From Bacteroidaceae bacterium (GTDB taxonomy: Bacteria > Bacteroidota > Bacteroidia > Bacteroidales > Bacteroidaceae), in assembly GCA_024697945.1 (NCBI GenBank), contig JAILRU010000104.1, positions 1 through 56,187 on the forward strand: 56,187 nt of DNA, given 5' to 3'. The stretch's first letter is position 1. Each line of letters opens with the position of its first letter. Positions 8,879-17,325 of this stretch are shown here, piece by piece. The notes under the pieces were generated by a model. The model did no database searches and was not told where the DNA came from. It saw nothing but the letters and a program-made list of their open reading frames with translations. The position numbers were made by a program, and so were the translations under genes.

Positions 8879-11353
8879 ATGGAAATGTTTTGGAATCTTG
8901 TTAAAGATCGCCTGTTTGATTGGACTTTTTTTGTTGGGATTATTATTCTCCTGACTGTAGCCATCGTTATCAGATGTGGAGGTTATGGCCACCTGATGAA
9001 ATTCAAGAAGAGGCCCTTTTCCTATAAGATTGGTGCCGTCTTTGCATTTATAGTATTGTTTCTTGGTTTTGGTAATATTCCATCCGGGTGGAATTTCGGA
9101 ATATGGTTTACTCTGCCTGTAATAGCCCTTGTCGTCTCCACTTACCTTGTCTTTGCAGATATATGGAGACGTCTCAAGATTTCAAGGAATCGGCAGCAAC
9201 TCAGCACTAATGTACCGGAAACATACCGCCAGCAGCGTAATTTGTTGTTGATGGGTAAATTTATATTTTGGGTTTGGAGCTTTGGATGGGTCATATACTT
9301 CATAGCAATAAGCCTGGACAATCAACCACATGTCGGAGCAGATGTCATTATACGTTCTGGCATAGGCTCTCTTCGACTTTTTGCATCCTATATAGATAGC
9401 ATTGTTTTTGGTGCCATAGGACCACATGAGATATTAAAAGGGTTATTGTCCAGTACTTGTTTTGTTGCAACGATATGTACGGTCATCCTGCTAATGAGCT
9501 TGGTATTATCTCGCCTATTAGCGTATTTGCATATACGCCATCTTTTGATAAGTGAAAAGAGTAATCACGTATATCTGTTCTTTGGTATGAATGATGCATC
9601 CATGCTGTTGGCCAACGACATTTGTTCAGAACATGGAGACCCGAATGGTGTGGTAATTTATGTAGAGACGAATCTGGTTGGAGAAGCAGAAAAGGATGCC
9701 GATAAGACAGATGGGTGGAATGGCGTTTTGAGTATGCTCACTCATCGACGTAAGACATTCCACAATGTTCCCGATGATGACAGGCATGCGTTGGCAATTG
9801 CCAATTGCAACCTCCGTAGCATAGATGAAGAAACAACCAATGTATGGGATACCATTGGCTTGACAAGTGTCAGACAAATATTGGAGAAGCTGAGAACTGA
9901 AAAGGATGCTGAACTGCATGTGTTCCTTCTCTCGGAGGATAAAGATGCGAATGTGAGGTCTGTACCTATTCTGGCTAAGGACAGTCTGCTTGCATGCCCG
10001 GACTATAAAACGACGATTTATTGTCATGCTCGCCGTAATGGGGTGAATAGGATTATTGAGGATTTGGGATTGGCTAACGAAACCCGGACAGAAGTCAAGA
10101 TTATTGACTCTGCACATCTGGCTATTGAGCAAATGAAGAGAGATGTCCGGAATCATCCCGTTGAATTCGTAACAGTAAACCAATTGAGCGACAACAACCC
10201 TGGAACGGTCTCCTCTCCTTTCATCAGCCTGGTAATGGGATTTGGCGAGACAGGAGAAGAATCCGTAAAGTTCCTATATGAATACGGAGCTTTCGTTGAT
10301 GAAAATGCCACTGCCACCAATTCTTATCGCAGTCCATTCTGCCTGCATGTCGTAGATAAGAACATGAGGAACTTAGAGGGCCCATTTATTTCTGATATAC
10401 CTGGAGTTGATTGCAAGAAATGTGATGAGGAGAAAAATCATGCTCTTATTCAATTCTATCCCATCGATTATCATTCCGATGCGTTCTATACACAAATCCT
10501 CGGAAAAATTGCAGAAACGTTAAACTATGTCGTTATAGCAATGGGAGATGATGAAAAGAACATGACCGCCTGCGTAGAAATCCTTCGGTATATACGTAGG
10601 AAACGTGCCAACCTTGATAACTTCCGCATCTATGTCCGTGCCTACGAAAAGGGGTCTTTCAAACATCTGAAAGAGATAGCGCAACACTATAACCTCAGAT
10701 TAGGGAAAGATGAGAATGAGAATTGCGAAACAATCGTACTTTTCGGCCAAAGCGAGAAAATCTATACCTACGAATTAGTCGTAAGGGACAAATTTGAGGA
10801 AGAAGGCAGGCAATACTACGAGGCATATCGCAGCCTGCAGATTGATGTCGACAATGATGAAGGAACGTGGGAAGAACGGCATCAGAATACCATGAAACCG
10901 AAGGGTTCTACCACAAAATGGGACCGCATGAGTAAGATACGTCGCAAGGAGAGCCTGGATCGCTCGAACGCGCTCCATGGACAGACAAAAATCAGGCTCT
11001 TACAAAAAGCCGTCGGTGAAGACCGTGCTAAAGACTTTGCCCTAAAAGCATTGGCCAGTCGGGAAGGGAAGAAGGATGCCATTCACTATTCCCTCCTTTC
11101 TCCTGAAGAAAACAAGTTAATGCTGAATCTTGCCATGTGTGAGCACCTTCATTGGAATGCTGCTCACGAGATGTTGGGATATGTAAACAATGAAACAGGC
11201 CATAGTTGTGACGAACGGACAAAACAGCATAACTGTCTGAAATCGTGGCAGGAACTGGACAAGGAATCCGATGCAGTGGACTATATTGACGACTATAAGA
11301 TCTTTGATTATGGTGTCGTTGAAACAAGCTTCAAGTTGAGTTATAAGTCATAG
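8879..11353 (+). CDS. Multi-pass membrane protein with two TrkA-N/RCK-like Rossmann domains and a RyR-like tail
   Basis: The 824-aa product has five or six hydrophobic segments in residues ~15-220 (for example FFVGIIILLTVAIVI near 20, FAFIVLFLGFG near 55, and ATICTVILLMSLVLSRLLA near 200). It continues in the cytoplasm with HVYLFFGMNDASMLLANDI (~229), a TrkA-N-like nucleotide-binding start, and a second Rossmann start SLVMGFGETGEESVKFLYEY (~450). Near the C-terminus (~745-824), CEHLHWNAAHEMLGY followed by KQHNCLKSWQELD resembles the RyR domain (EH.rWna ... K.H.cL.pw.eL). RCK/TrkA-N domains gate K+ channels and transporters by binding NAD(H) or other nucleotides. The gene lies 24 bp after the TIR gene. 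A channel role is inference; no clear K+ selectivity filter was found. Confidence 0.65.
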   Translation: MEMFWNLVKDRLFDWTFFVGIIILLTVAIVIRCGGYGHLMKFKKRPFSYKIGAVFAFIVLFLGFGNIPSGWNFGIWFTLPVIALVVSTYLVFADIWRRLKISRNRQQLSTNVPETYRQQRNLLLMGKFIFWVWSFGWVIYFIAISLDNQPHVGADVIIRSGIGSLRLFASYIDSIVFGAIGPHEILKGLLSSTCFVATICTVILLMSLVLSRLLAYLHIRHLLISEKSNHVYLFFGMNDASMLLANDICSEHGDPNGVVIYVETNLVGEAEKDADKTDGWNGVLSMLTHRRKTFHNVPDDDRHALAIANCNLRSIDEETTNVWDTIGLTSVRQILEKLRTEKDAELHVFLLSEDKDANVRSVPILAKDSLLACPDYKTTIYCHARRNGVNRIIEDLGLANETRTEVKIIDSAHLAIEQMKRDVRNHPVEFVTVNQLSDNNPGTVSSPFISLVMGFGETGEESVKFLYEYGAFVDENATATNSYRSPFCLHVVDKNMRNLEGPFISDIPGVDCKKCDEEKNHALIQFYPIDYHSDAFYTQILGKIAETLNYVVIAMGDDEKNMTACVEILRYIRRKRANLDNFRIYVRAYEKGSFKHLKEIAQHYNLRLGKDENENCETIVLFGQSEKIYTYELVVRDKFEEEGRQYYEAYRSLQIDVDNDEGTWEERHQNTMKPKGSTTKWDRMSKIRRKESLDRSNALHGQTKIRLLQKAVGEDRAKDFALKALASREGKKDAIHYSLLSPEENKLMLNLAMCEHLHWNAAHEMLGYVNNETGHSCDERTKQHNCLKSWQELDKESDAVDYIDDYKIFDYGVVETSFKLSYKS

Positions 11354-11388
11354 ACAATTAATAAACAAACACAAACCTATTTGAATCC

Positions 11389-11679
11389 ATGAAAGTAGAA
11401 TCATACATGCCGAAACCAATAGATACCACAGATATTGAGTTGCCAGATGAATTGAAAATGTTAGTAGAGCAAATGTCCGAGAATGTACATGAGGTTTGGG
11501 CAAAAACACGCATTAAGCAAGGCTGGACGTATGGATTGGAACGTAGTGATAAGTTGAAAACTCATCCCTGCCTCGTTCCTTACAATGAACTGTCAGAGGA
11601 GGAAAAGGAATACGATCGCAATACCAGCATCAGTACGCTGAAACTGATCCTGAAGTTGGGATTCAAAATAAGCAAATAG
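11389..11679 (+). CDS. Stand-alone RyR-domain protein
   Basis: The 96-aa protein is almost entirely one RyR domain (Pfam PF02026 type): VHEVWAKTRIKQGWTYG, then KTHPCLVPYNELSEEEKEYD and a final helix LKLILKLGFKIS. These match the repeat first named from ryanodine receptors, which also occurs in bacteria. No signal peptide or membrane segment is present, so it should be cytoplasmic. It follows the membrane protein by 35 bp and ends the cluster. A role as ligand-binding partner of the upstream membrane protein is inference from the shared domain. Confidence 0.8.
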   Translation: MKVESYMPKPIDTTDIELPDELKMLVEQMSENVHEVWAKTRIKQGWTYGLERSDKLKTHPCLVPYNELSEEEKEYDRNTSISTLKLILKLGFKISK

Positions 11680-11684
11680 CAGCG

Positions 11685-11906
11685 TTTCAGAGCGACTCAG
11701 CGCGGGCTTTTCAGGGTTATGCCCACGGGCTTTGGCGAGAAGACCGCACCCAGCATCATCACGTATGGGACCTAAATAAAAAGACATTGACCGATGCCAT
11801 CGACCTGCGAGGCAAGCTCGACCACGAGATGGAAGATGCCGACTTCTATCAGGGCGAGCTCTATATCCAGACCAACGGCGCCGGCCTCGTAAAACTCATG
11901 AAATAA
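11685..11906 (+). pseudogene. 3' remnant of an unidentified gene at the island edge
   Basis: A coding-like frame with no start of its own reads through 11685-11906 to TAA, ending GELYIQTNGAGLVKLMK. Base composition switches here to the GC-rich style of the genes that follow. The frame overlaps nothing annotated on its right and begins where the RyR gene stops. The simplest reading is the 3' end of a host gene whose 5' part was displaced by the low-GC cluster. I do not recognise the protein family. Confidence 0.45.
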
Positions 11907-11919
11907 AAACCAGTAAGAA

Positions 11920-12771
11920 ATGAAAAAACTATTATTTGCCTTGCTTTTCTGCGGCACGTTTGCCTTTGCCGCAGAACCCGTCCTTGATTCCCTGAAGATT
12001 CAGGGCCAGATACGCTATTTCTGGATGTACATGCCAGAAGGAATACAGAAGGATGCGCCGCTGGTGTTCGTCCTGCACGGCTACGGCAATCCGGGTAAAA
12101 AAGAGACGTGGATGAACAAGGCTGCGGAGGCGCATAAGTTTGCCGTCTGCGTGCCTCACGGATGGGAAGACCCCAAGGGCAAGCCGTCGTGGAACGTGGG
12201 TTATCCGTTCCAAGAAGGATGGAAGGTGGATGAAGTAGCAGGCATGGAGCAACTCGCCAAGTATGTGCAAAAGAAGTACCACCTCAGCCGCAAGAATACC
12301 TTCATGACGGGTATGTCGAACGGCGGCGAGATGTGCTACCTGACCGCCTACAGCAAGCAGAAGACCTTCAAGGCCGTGGCTCCCGTCTCGGGTCTGACGA
12401 TGGAATGGATCTATCGCACGATGGATGCTCCGAAGCCCATGCCGCTTTTCGAAATTCACGGCACGGAAGACCACACCTCCGAATGGGGCGGCGACCTCGA
12501 GAACAAAGGTGGCTGGGGCGCCTACATGTCCATCCCCATTGCCATCGGCTATTGGATTGCCAAGAACAAGTGCGAGTGCGAGACCACTGAGCACGTCGAT
12601 GGTCTCAACAAGGAGAACGGTCACTCCATCATCAAGCACAAATACAGCGGCGGTCCCACGGGCTGCGAGGTCTGGCTTTACGAAGTGATAAACGGTCCCC
12701 ACAGTTGGTTCGACCACGACATCGACACTGGTGAAGAAATTTGGTCGTTCTTTAGTAAATATATAAATTAA
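11920..12771 (+). CDS. Secreted CE1/PHB-depolymerase-like serine esterase
   Basis: The 283-aa alpha/beta hydrolase has a signal peptide (residues 1-17, ending AFAA). FVLHGYGNPG gives the oxyanion-hole region, GMSNGG holds the nucleophile Ser (about residue 133), HGTEDHTS the likely acid and GPHSWFDHD the likely His. This layout fits the LpqC/feruloyl-esterase/PHB-depolymerase group, which removes acyl groups from plant polysaccharides or hydrolyses polyesters. Length is usual for the group. It leads a three-gene set with a GHL10 glycosidase and a sugar kinase, which favours a carbohydrate-esterase role. The exact ester substrate cannot be read from the sequence. Confidence 0.75.
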   Translation: MKKLLFALLFCGTFAFAAEPVLDSLKIQGQIRYFWMYMPEGIQKDAPLVFVLHGYGNPGKKETWMNKAAEAHKFAVCVPHGWEDPKGKPSWNVGYPFQEGWKVDEVAGMEQLAKYVQKKYHLSRKNTFMTGMSNGGEMCYLTAYSKQKTFKAVAPVSGLTMEWIYRTMDAPKPMPLFEIHGTEDHTSEWGGDLENKGGWGAYMSIPIAIGYWIAKNKCECETTEHVDGLNKENGHSIIKHKYSGGPTGCEVWLYEVINGPHSWFDHDIDTGEEIWSFFSKYIN

Positions 12772-12796
12772 GGAGTTAAAGAAGTTAAAGAAGTTA

Positions 12797-14911
12797 ATGG
12801 AGTTTATGATGTTAAAAGGGACTAAGATACTATTTCGCCTTTTCATTATTCACCTTTTCACCCTTTCCGCTTTTGGAGCCGATAAATACATCAAACGCGA
12901 GGTGAGAGGCGCATGGATGGCTACCGTCTATTGCATCGACTGGCCGACCGAGACGGGCACAAGCACCGCAATCCGCAACAAGCAGAAACAGGAGATGACA
13001 GGCTATCTGGATGTCCTTCAGGCCTCCAACATGAATGCCATCTATTTCCAGGTGCGCCCCATGGCCGATGCCCTCTACAAGTCGAAGTACGAGCCGTGGT
13101 CGAGCTACGTCAGCGGCACACGTGGGCGCAATCCGGGCTACGACCCCTTGGCCTTCGTCGTGGAGGAATGCCACAAGCGCGGGATGGAATGCCATGCCTG
13201 GGTGAATCCCTACCGTTGGGCGACGACGGCCGATGGATGGAACACTTCGCAGGACCGCTACCTGAAGTCGCACGACATGCTCATCAGCTATACGAACTCC
13301 AGCGGCACCACCACCACCATTCTCAACCCCGCACTGGAGACGACCCGCGAACGCATCGTCAATGTCTGCCGAGACATCATCGAGAACTACGACGTGGACG
13401 GCATCATCTTCGACGACTATTTCTATCCCAGCGGAATGCCGACAAACGAGACCGCCGAGGACTACGAGGACTATCAGGCCGCTAGGACATCGCTCAGCTT
13501 TGCCGACTGGCGACGCGAGAACGTGAACCGCATGGTGGCAGATGTCTATGAGATGATTCAGGAGACAGACCCCAGCATCAAGTTCGGCATATCGCCCGCA
13601 GGAGCCGCCTGCACCGATGCTGCCGTAGCTGCCAAGCACGGCATCGACAAGTGTCCCGTGGCCAGCGACTGGCAGTACAACGGCATCTTCTCCGACCCCG
13701 TGGCTTGGCTCGAGGCAGGCACCATCGACTACATCTCGCCCCAGCTCTACTGGAAGACCGACCACGCGACCAATCCCTTCGGCCCGATGACGAAGTGGTG
13801 GTCCTACGTCGCCAAACACTTCAACCGCCATCACTACGCCAGCCACTCGCTCACTTTCCTGCAATCGTCCAACACCACTGCCGACTGGGTCGAGGTGGGC
13901 AAGCAGGTGCAGTTCTCGCGCCGATACACCGAGAACAAGGCACCCGGCTCCATCTACTATTCCGCTTGCGACATCGACGGCAAAAAGGTGTCCGGTCTGG
14001 GCGATTGGCTGAAGAAGAACAGATACCACCATCTGTCCCTGCCGCCTGCCATCGACTGGAAAGATGTCTTTCCGCGTCAGCGAGTGAGCCACCTCAATCT
14101 GGACGATGCCACACTCTCGTGGGACGAAGAGCCCGGTGTCCGCTACACGGTCTATGCCATACCTGATGACGTCTCGAACGAAACGGCTTGCAGCAGCACC
14201 ACGGGCGGCATCCTAGCCGACTACCTCATCGGGGCGGTTTACACCAATTCCTTTACCATCCCCGACGAGTTCCTCAGCGGCTATCACTTCGCCGTGTGCA
14301 TCATGGACCGCAGTAGCAACGAGTACGAGCCGCGCTTCACCAATGAGACCGAAGATGAACACGCCCCCAAGCCCATCCTGATATGGCCCGACGATGGGGC
14401 AGTCTTCCGTCCGGGAGTGGAACTGGCATGGGAAGCCAGCGAGGATGCCGACGGCTACACGGTCGAGGTCTCCCGCAACCGTCGCTTCACCGACCTTGTG
14501 CTCACAGCCACCTCCGGCTGGTATGCCGAGCCCGACCACTTCACCCTCACCACGCCCGACGAGACCTGGGAGGAAGGCATCTACTACTGGCGCGTAACGG
14601 CCTCTGCTGCCGACTGCGAGGCTTCATCGTCCGAACCCAGGACTTTCACCGTTTCCTATTCGGCACCCGAGGACGGCACAGGAATGGCCGAGCTGGCTAT
14701 GACTTCGCCTGAGATAGAGGTGACACTCGACGGAAACAAGATAAACCTCAACCAGATAGCCGACGACATCTCTGTTTATAATATGCAGGGCATGCTCATC
14801 GCCCACCATCGCAGTGTGGATTCTGTCCTCGTGAGTGACGCCCACAGCGGCATCTACATCATCAAGGTAGTCTCTGGTGGCAAAAGCGTAGTAAAGAAAG
14901 TGAAATTTTGA
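12797..14911 (+). CDS. Secreted GHL10-type glycoside hydrolase-like protein
   Basis: The 704-aa protein starts with a signal peptide ending near SAFGA. Alternative starts at 12806 and 12809 are as good as 12797. Residues ~35-420 match the GHL10/DUF187 (YngK-like) family, a TIM barrel: EVRGAWMATVYCIDWP, NAIYFQVRPMADALY, WVNPYRWA and VDGIIFDDYFYP are all present. Two Ig/FN3-like domains follow (~430-640; for example YTVYAIPDD and FRPGVELAWEASEDADGY). The C-terminus (ISVYNMQGMLIAHH ... GIYIIKVVSGGKSVVKKVKF) is a T9SS-type-A-like tail. The glycan substrate is unknown; some relatives act on peptidoglycan or plant glycans. A 9-bp tandem repeat (about 12772-12805) leads into the start. Confidence 0.8.
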   Translation: MEFMMLKGTKILFRLFIIHLFTLSAFGADKYIKREVRGAWMATVYCIDWPTETGTSTAIRNKQKQEMTGYLDVLQASNMNAIYFQVRPMADALYKSKYEPWSSYVSGTRGRNPGYDPLAFVVEECHKRGMECHAWVNPYRWATTADGWNTSQDRYLKSHDMLISYTNSSGTTTTILNPALETTRERIVNVCRDIIENYDVDGIIFDDYFYPSGMPTNETAEDYEDYQAARTSLSFADWRRENVNRMVADVYEMIQETDPSIKFGISPAGAACTDAAVAAKHGIDKCPVASDWQYNGIFSDPVAWLEAGTIDYISPQLYWKTDHATNPFGPMTKWWSYVAKHFNRHHYASHSLTFLQSSNTTADWVEVGKQVQFSRRYTENKAPGSIYYSACDIDGKKVSGLGDWLKKNRYHHLSLPPAIDWKDVFPRQRVSHLNLDDATLSWDEEPGVRYTVYAIPDDVSNETACSSTTGGILADYLIGAVYTNSFTIPDEFLSGYHFAVCIMDRSSNEYEPRFTNETEDEHAPKPILIWPDDGAVFRPGVELAWEASEDADGYTVEVSRNRRFTDLVLTATSGWYAEPDHFTLTTPDETWEEGIYYWRVTASAADCEASSSEPRTFTVSYSAPEDGTGMAELAMTSPEIEVTLDGNKINLNQIADDISVYNMQGMLIAHHRSVDSVLVSDAHSGIYIIKVVSGGKSVVKKVKF

Positions 14912-14931
14912 ATTTTGAATTTTGAATTATG
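14904..14931 (+). repeat. Heptamer array ending in the start codon of the sugar kinase
   Basis: Three exact copies of AATTTTG are followed by AATTATG, whose last three bases are the kinase start codon. The first copy contains the stop codon of the preceding gene, so the array fills the entire intergenic gap. Confidence 0.85.
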
Positions 14932-15756
14932 AAACAGTATGTTGTTGGAATCGGCGAAGCGTTGTGGGACGTTTTGCCTACAGAGAAGAAACTCGGCGGA
15001 GCACCCGCCAACTTTGCTTATCATGCCGGTCTCTTGGGCTACGATGCCCTGGCCATCAGCGCAGTGGGTCGCGATGCCCTGGGCGACGAGATACTTGATG
15101 TATTGCGCCAGAAGAACCTCGAGCATCTGATGCCGCGTGTCGATTATCCCACGGGCACCGTTCAGGTTACAGTCGATGACCGAGGCATTCCCTCCTACGA
15201 AATCAAGCAGCACGTGGCCTGGGACCACATTCCCTTCACCCCAGAGATGGAAGCCATCGCCCGCGAATGCCGCGCCGTTTGCTTCGGCTCGCTGGCACAG
15301 CGCAGTCCAGAGTCGCGTGCCACCATCCTGCGCTTCCTCCACGCTACAGGCCCTGACTGCCTGAAAATCTTCGACATCAACCTGCGTCAGCAGTTCTATA
15401 CGCGCGACATCATCGAGGAATCCCTGCACCGTTGCAACATCCTGAAGATTAACGATGAAGAACTTGAAATCGTCAGCCCGATGCTTGGCAAGGACAAACA
15501 CCAGCTCATCGCCGACTACCAGCTCTCGATGCTCGTCCTCACTTGCGGCACCGATGGCAGCTACATCATCACGCCCGACGACGAGTCCTTCCTGCCCACG
15601 CCGAAGGTGGAGGTGGTCGATACCGTGGGCGCAGGCGACAGCTTCACGGGAGCCTTCGTGGCGAGTCTGCTCAGCGGCAAGACCATCCGCGAAGCCCACC
15701 AGAAGGCCGTCGAGGTCAGCGCCTTCGTCTGCACCCAGGCAGGAGCCATGCCTTAA
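14929..15756 (+). CDS. PfkB-family sugar kinase (fructokinase-like)
   Basis: The 275-aa cytoplasmic kinase would phosphorylate a sugar with ATP. GIGEALWDVLPTEKKLGGAPAN is the N-terminal PfkB substrate region, and DTVGAGDSFTGAF near residue 230 is PfkB signature 2, with the catalytic Asp in GAGD. GGAPAN plus the overall match favours fructokinase over ribokinase. It is slightly short (275 versus ~290-300 residues) but all core motifs are present. The start is fixed by the abutting heptamer array. Its place after two secreted carbohydrate enzymes suggests it processes a released sugar. Confidence 0.85.
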   Translation: MKQYVVGIGEALWDVLPTEKKLGGAPANFAYHAGLLGYDALAISAVGRDALGDEILDVLRQKNLEHLMPRVDYPTGTVQVTVDDRGIPSYEIKQHVAWDHIPFTPEMEAIARECRAVCFGSLAQRSPESRATILRFLHATGPDCLKIFDINLRQQFYTRDIIEESLHRCNILKINDEELEIVSPMLGKDKHQLIADYQLSMLVLTCGTDGSYIITPDDESFLPTPKVEVVDTVGAGDSFTGAFVASLLSGKTIREAHQKAVEVSAFVCTQAGAMP

Positions 15757-16291
15757 AGTGCGGCGGCTGGGCCGGTGAGGAGCCAGTACTTCACAAGAAC
15801 AAATGCTCTTCTAAGCTGACTCTGTCACGCTGTCACACAGAAATACCTGGAATTAGATACCCTTATATCTTTTTTATTTTTATTTAGTACCTCAATTTTT
15901 GGTATTTTTGTTTGAGTCTGCGTGACAAAATTAAAATAAAATAAGTAAATCGCTTATTGTCAGTAAAATACAAGTGTCGAAAAGTTGTCACAAAGTTGTC
16001 ACAAACGTGTCACAGACCAATCCATCGGTGACAGAGCGATTTTTTTCTACTACGCACACAAAAATTTTTTCCTCCGAAGAGAAAAAATATTTCCTACGCA
16101 CAGGAAAATAAAGTTGGAACGAAAGGATTATGTTCCACCTGCGGTAGCGAGCCATCCTTCACTCCCTCTTTAACTCCCCTTTAACTCCTTTTCTATTCAT
16201 TTCCACTCATTTTATTCTTTCATTCTTTTATTTTTTCATTATTAATTTGTATCTTTACACGCGGAACCTTTGCCAACTTCTGGAGCAATGA
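15757..16291. other. Non-coding stretch with TGTCACA iterons
   Basis: No convincing gene is seen. The region is AT-rich and contains many copies of TGTCAC(A) on both strands: 15823-15828, 15831-15837, three exact copies at 15986-16014, and inverted copies near 15922 and 16028. From ~16160 it becomes a pyrimidine-rich run with imperfect tandem TTTAACTCC and ATTC-type repeats. TATCTTTA at 16250-16257 resembles a -7 element but has no TTTG at the right distance. Confidence 0.5.
15986..16014 (+). repeat. Three 11-bp direct repeats carrying TGTCACA
   Basis: TGTCACA occurs at 15986, 15997 and 16008, an exact 11-bp step (unit AAGTTGTCACA with small changes), so all copies lie on one helix face. This looks like a protein-binding array (operator or replication-type iterons). 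The bound protein is unknown. Confidence 0.6.
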
Positions 16292-16441
16292 GCTGGGCCC
16301 GACGGCACCTACCGCGATCTCTACCTCTACTGTGTCCTGCATACGCTCGGCTCGCACGTGGAAATATATAACTACGAGAACTTCGGCAACCTCTACACCA
16401 CCGGCCAGAATGATTTCTTCGTCAAGAAAAAGTATATAAAA
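16292..16441 (+). pseudogene. Coding-like remnant upstream of the RsbW-like gene
   Basis: After TGA at 16289 a GC-rich frame encodes GTYRDLYLYCVLHTLGSHVE and continues to about FFVKKKYIK before an AT-rich spacer. Composition and codon use look coding here, then stop looking so at ~16440. It is in frame with the next gene but has no domain match I know and is unlike RsbW N-termini. I read it as the tail of a decayed gene. An N-terminal extension of the next protein is the less likely alternative. Confidence 0.35.
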
Positions 16442-16495
16442 CAACTAAAATCAAATAATTATATTATAGGAATAAGGAATTTACTGGACAATGAT

Positions 16496-16981
16496 ATGAA
16501 ATCTTTCTCGTCAAAAACCATAGCCCTGCTTGCCATCCGCCATACCCCCAGACGGTTTGAGAGCGTTCTGGACGAGACACTCGTTCTGAAAAACAATATA
16601 CAAGAAGTGTCCAGGCTAAGCAGTTTCCAAAAGGCCTTTTTCGAGAAGATGGAGATAGAGAAATCGCTTGCCCGCCAGATTCGGCTGGCTGTGGAAGAGG
16701 CGGTTGTAAATGTCATAGAATATGCCTATCCAGCTGGAGTAGAAGGCAATGTTGAGGTTCGCATGCAGACGGACGGCCGTCGCCTGCGGGTCGTCATCGT
16801 CGATAGTGGTGTTCCCTTCGACCCCACCCAGAAAGAAGGAATAGACACATCGCTCACGGCAGAGGAGCGTCAGGTAGGAGGACTGGGCATTCACTTGCTT
16901 CGTGAAATCATGGACTCTGTCAATTATGAATATATAAATGGGCGTAACACACTTACATTGATAAAAAAAACGAAAGAATAA
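16496..16981 (+). CDS. RsbW/SpoIIAB-like ATP-binding regulatory kinase
   Basis: The 161-aa product from ATG 16496 is a GHKL (HATPase_c_2) protein: LAVEEAVVNVIEYAYP is the N box, VIVDSGVPFDP the G1 region and GGLGIHLLREIMD the G2 region. Family members bind a sigma factor or other partner and phosphorylate a STAS antagonist. The STAS gene follows after 4 bp, a classic partner-switching pair. An upstream in-frame ATG at 16358 lies in remnant-like sequence and was not chosen. No sigma factor or PP2C phosphatase is nearby, so the controlled partner is unknown. The NRPS directly downstream is the obvious candidate target. Confidence 0.8.
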   Translation: MKSFSSKTIALLAIRHTPRRFESVLDETLVLKNNIQEVSRLSSFQKAFFEKMEIEKSLARQIRLAVEEAVVNVIEYAYPAGVEGNVEVRMQTDGRRLRVVIVDSGVPFDPTQKEGIDTSLTAEERQVGGLGIHLLREIMDSVNYEYINGRNTLTLIKKTKE

Positions 16982-16985
16982 GACT

Positions 16986-17288
16986 ATGAACACAAAGTTA
17001 GAAGAAATTGACGGCAAGTATGTTGCCACATTAGAAGGAGAAATGGACACTGCCGCAGCTATTGAGGTAGAAAACACGCTGAAACCGCTATACACCGGTG
17101 ATGGAAAGGATGTCATCATCGACTGTACCAATCTGGAGTATATCGCATCCAGCGGACTACGCATCTTAATCAGCATATTGAAGGGCGCTAAATCGTCAGG
17201 AAGTCATGTGGTGATGCGTGGAGTGAACGATGAAATCAAGAACGTGTTTAAACTGACAGGATTCATTAACATCTTCGAGTTTGAATAA
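16986..17288 (+). CDS. STAS-domain anti-sigma-factor antagonist
   Basis: The 100-aa STAS protein has the hallmark CTNLEYIASSGLRILISI; the Ser in the IASSGLR stretch is the residue phosphorylated in SpoIIAA/RsbV relatives. The full length is one domain, as usual. It lies 4 bp after the RsbW-like kinase and 34 bp before the NRPS start. In known systems the unphosphorylated form binds the kinase and frees its partner. Confidence 0.85.
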   Translation: MNTKLEEIDGKYVATLEGEMDTAAAIEVENTLKPLYTGDGKDVIIDCTNLEYIASSGLRILISILKGAKSSGSHVVMRGVNDEIKNVFKLTGFINIFEFE

Positions 17289-17297
17289 CAATTGGCT

Positions 17298-17325
17298 ATT
17301 CATAATTCACAATTCATATTATATG
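17298..17325 (+). repeat. Heptamer array ending in the NRPS start codon
   Basis: Three ATTCAYA heptamers (17298-17318) are followed by TTATATG, whose last three bases are the NRPS ATG. The same layout is seen at 14904-14931. Confidence 0.75.

Noticed and set aside
12830..14092. 420-codon minus-strand frame opposite the GHL10 gene
   Set aside because: Shadow of the GHL10 barrel, whose family motifs are on the plus strand.
15757..16250. tRNA or other structured RNA gene
   Set aside because: No cloverleaf or known RNA motif was seen on either strand.
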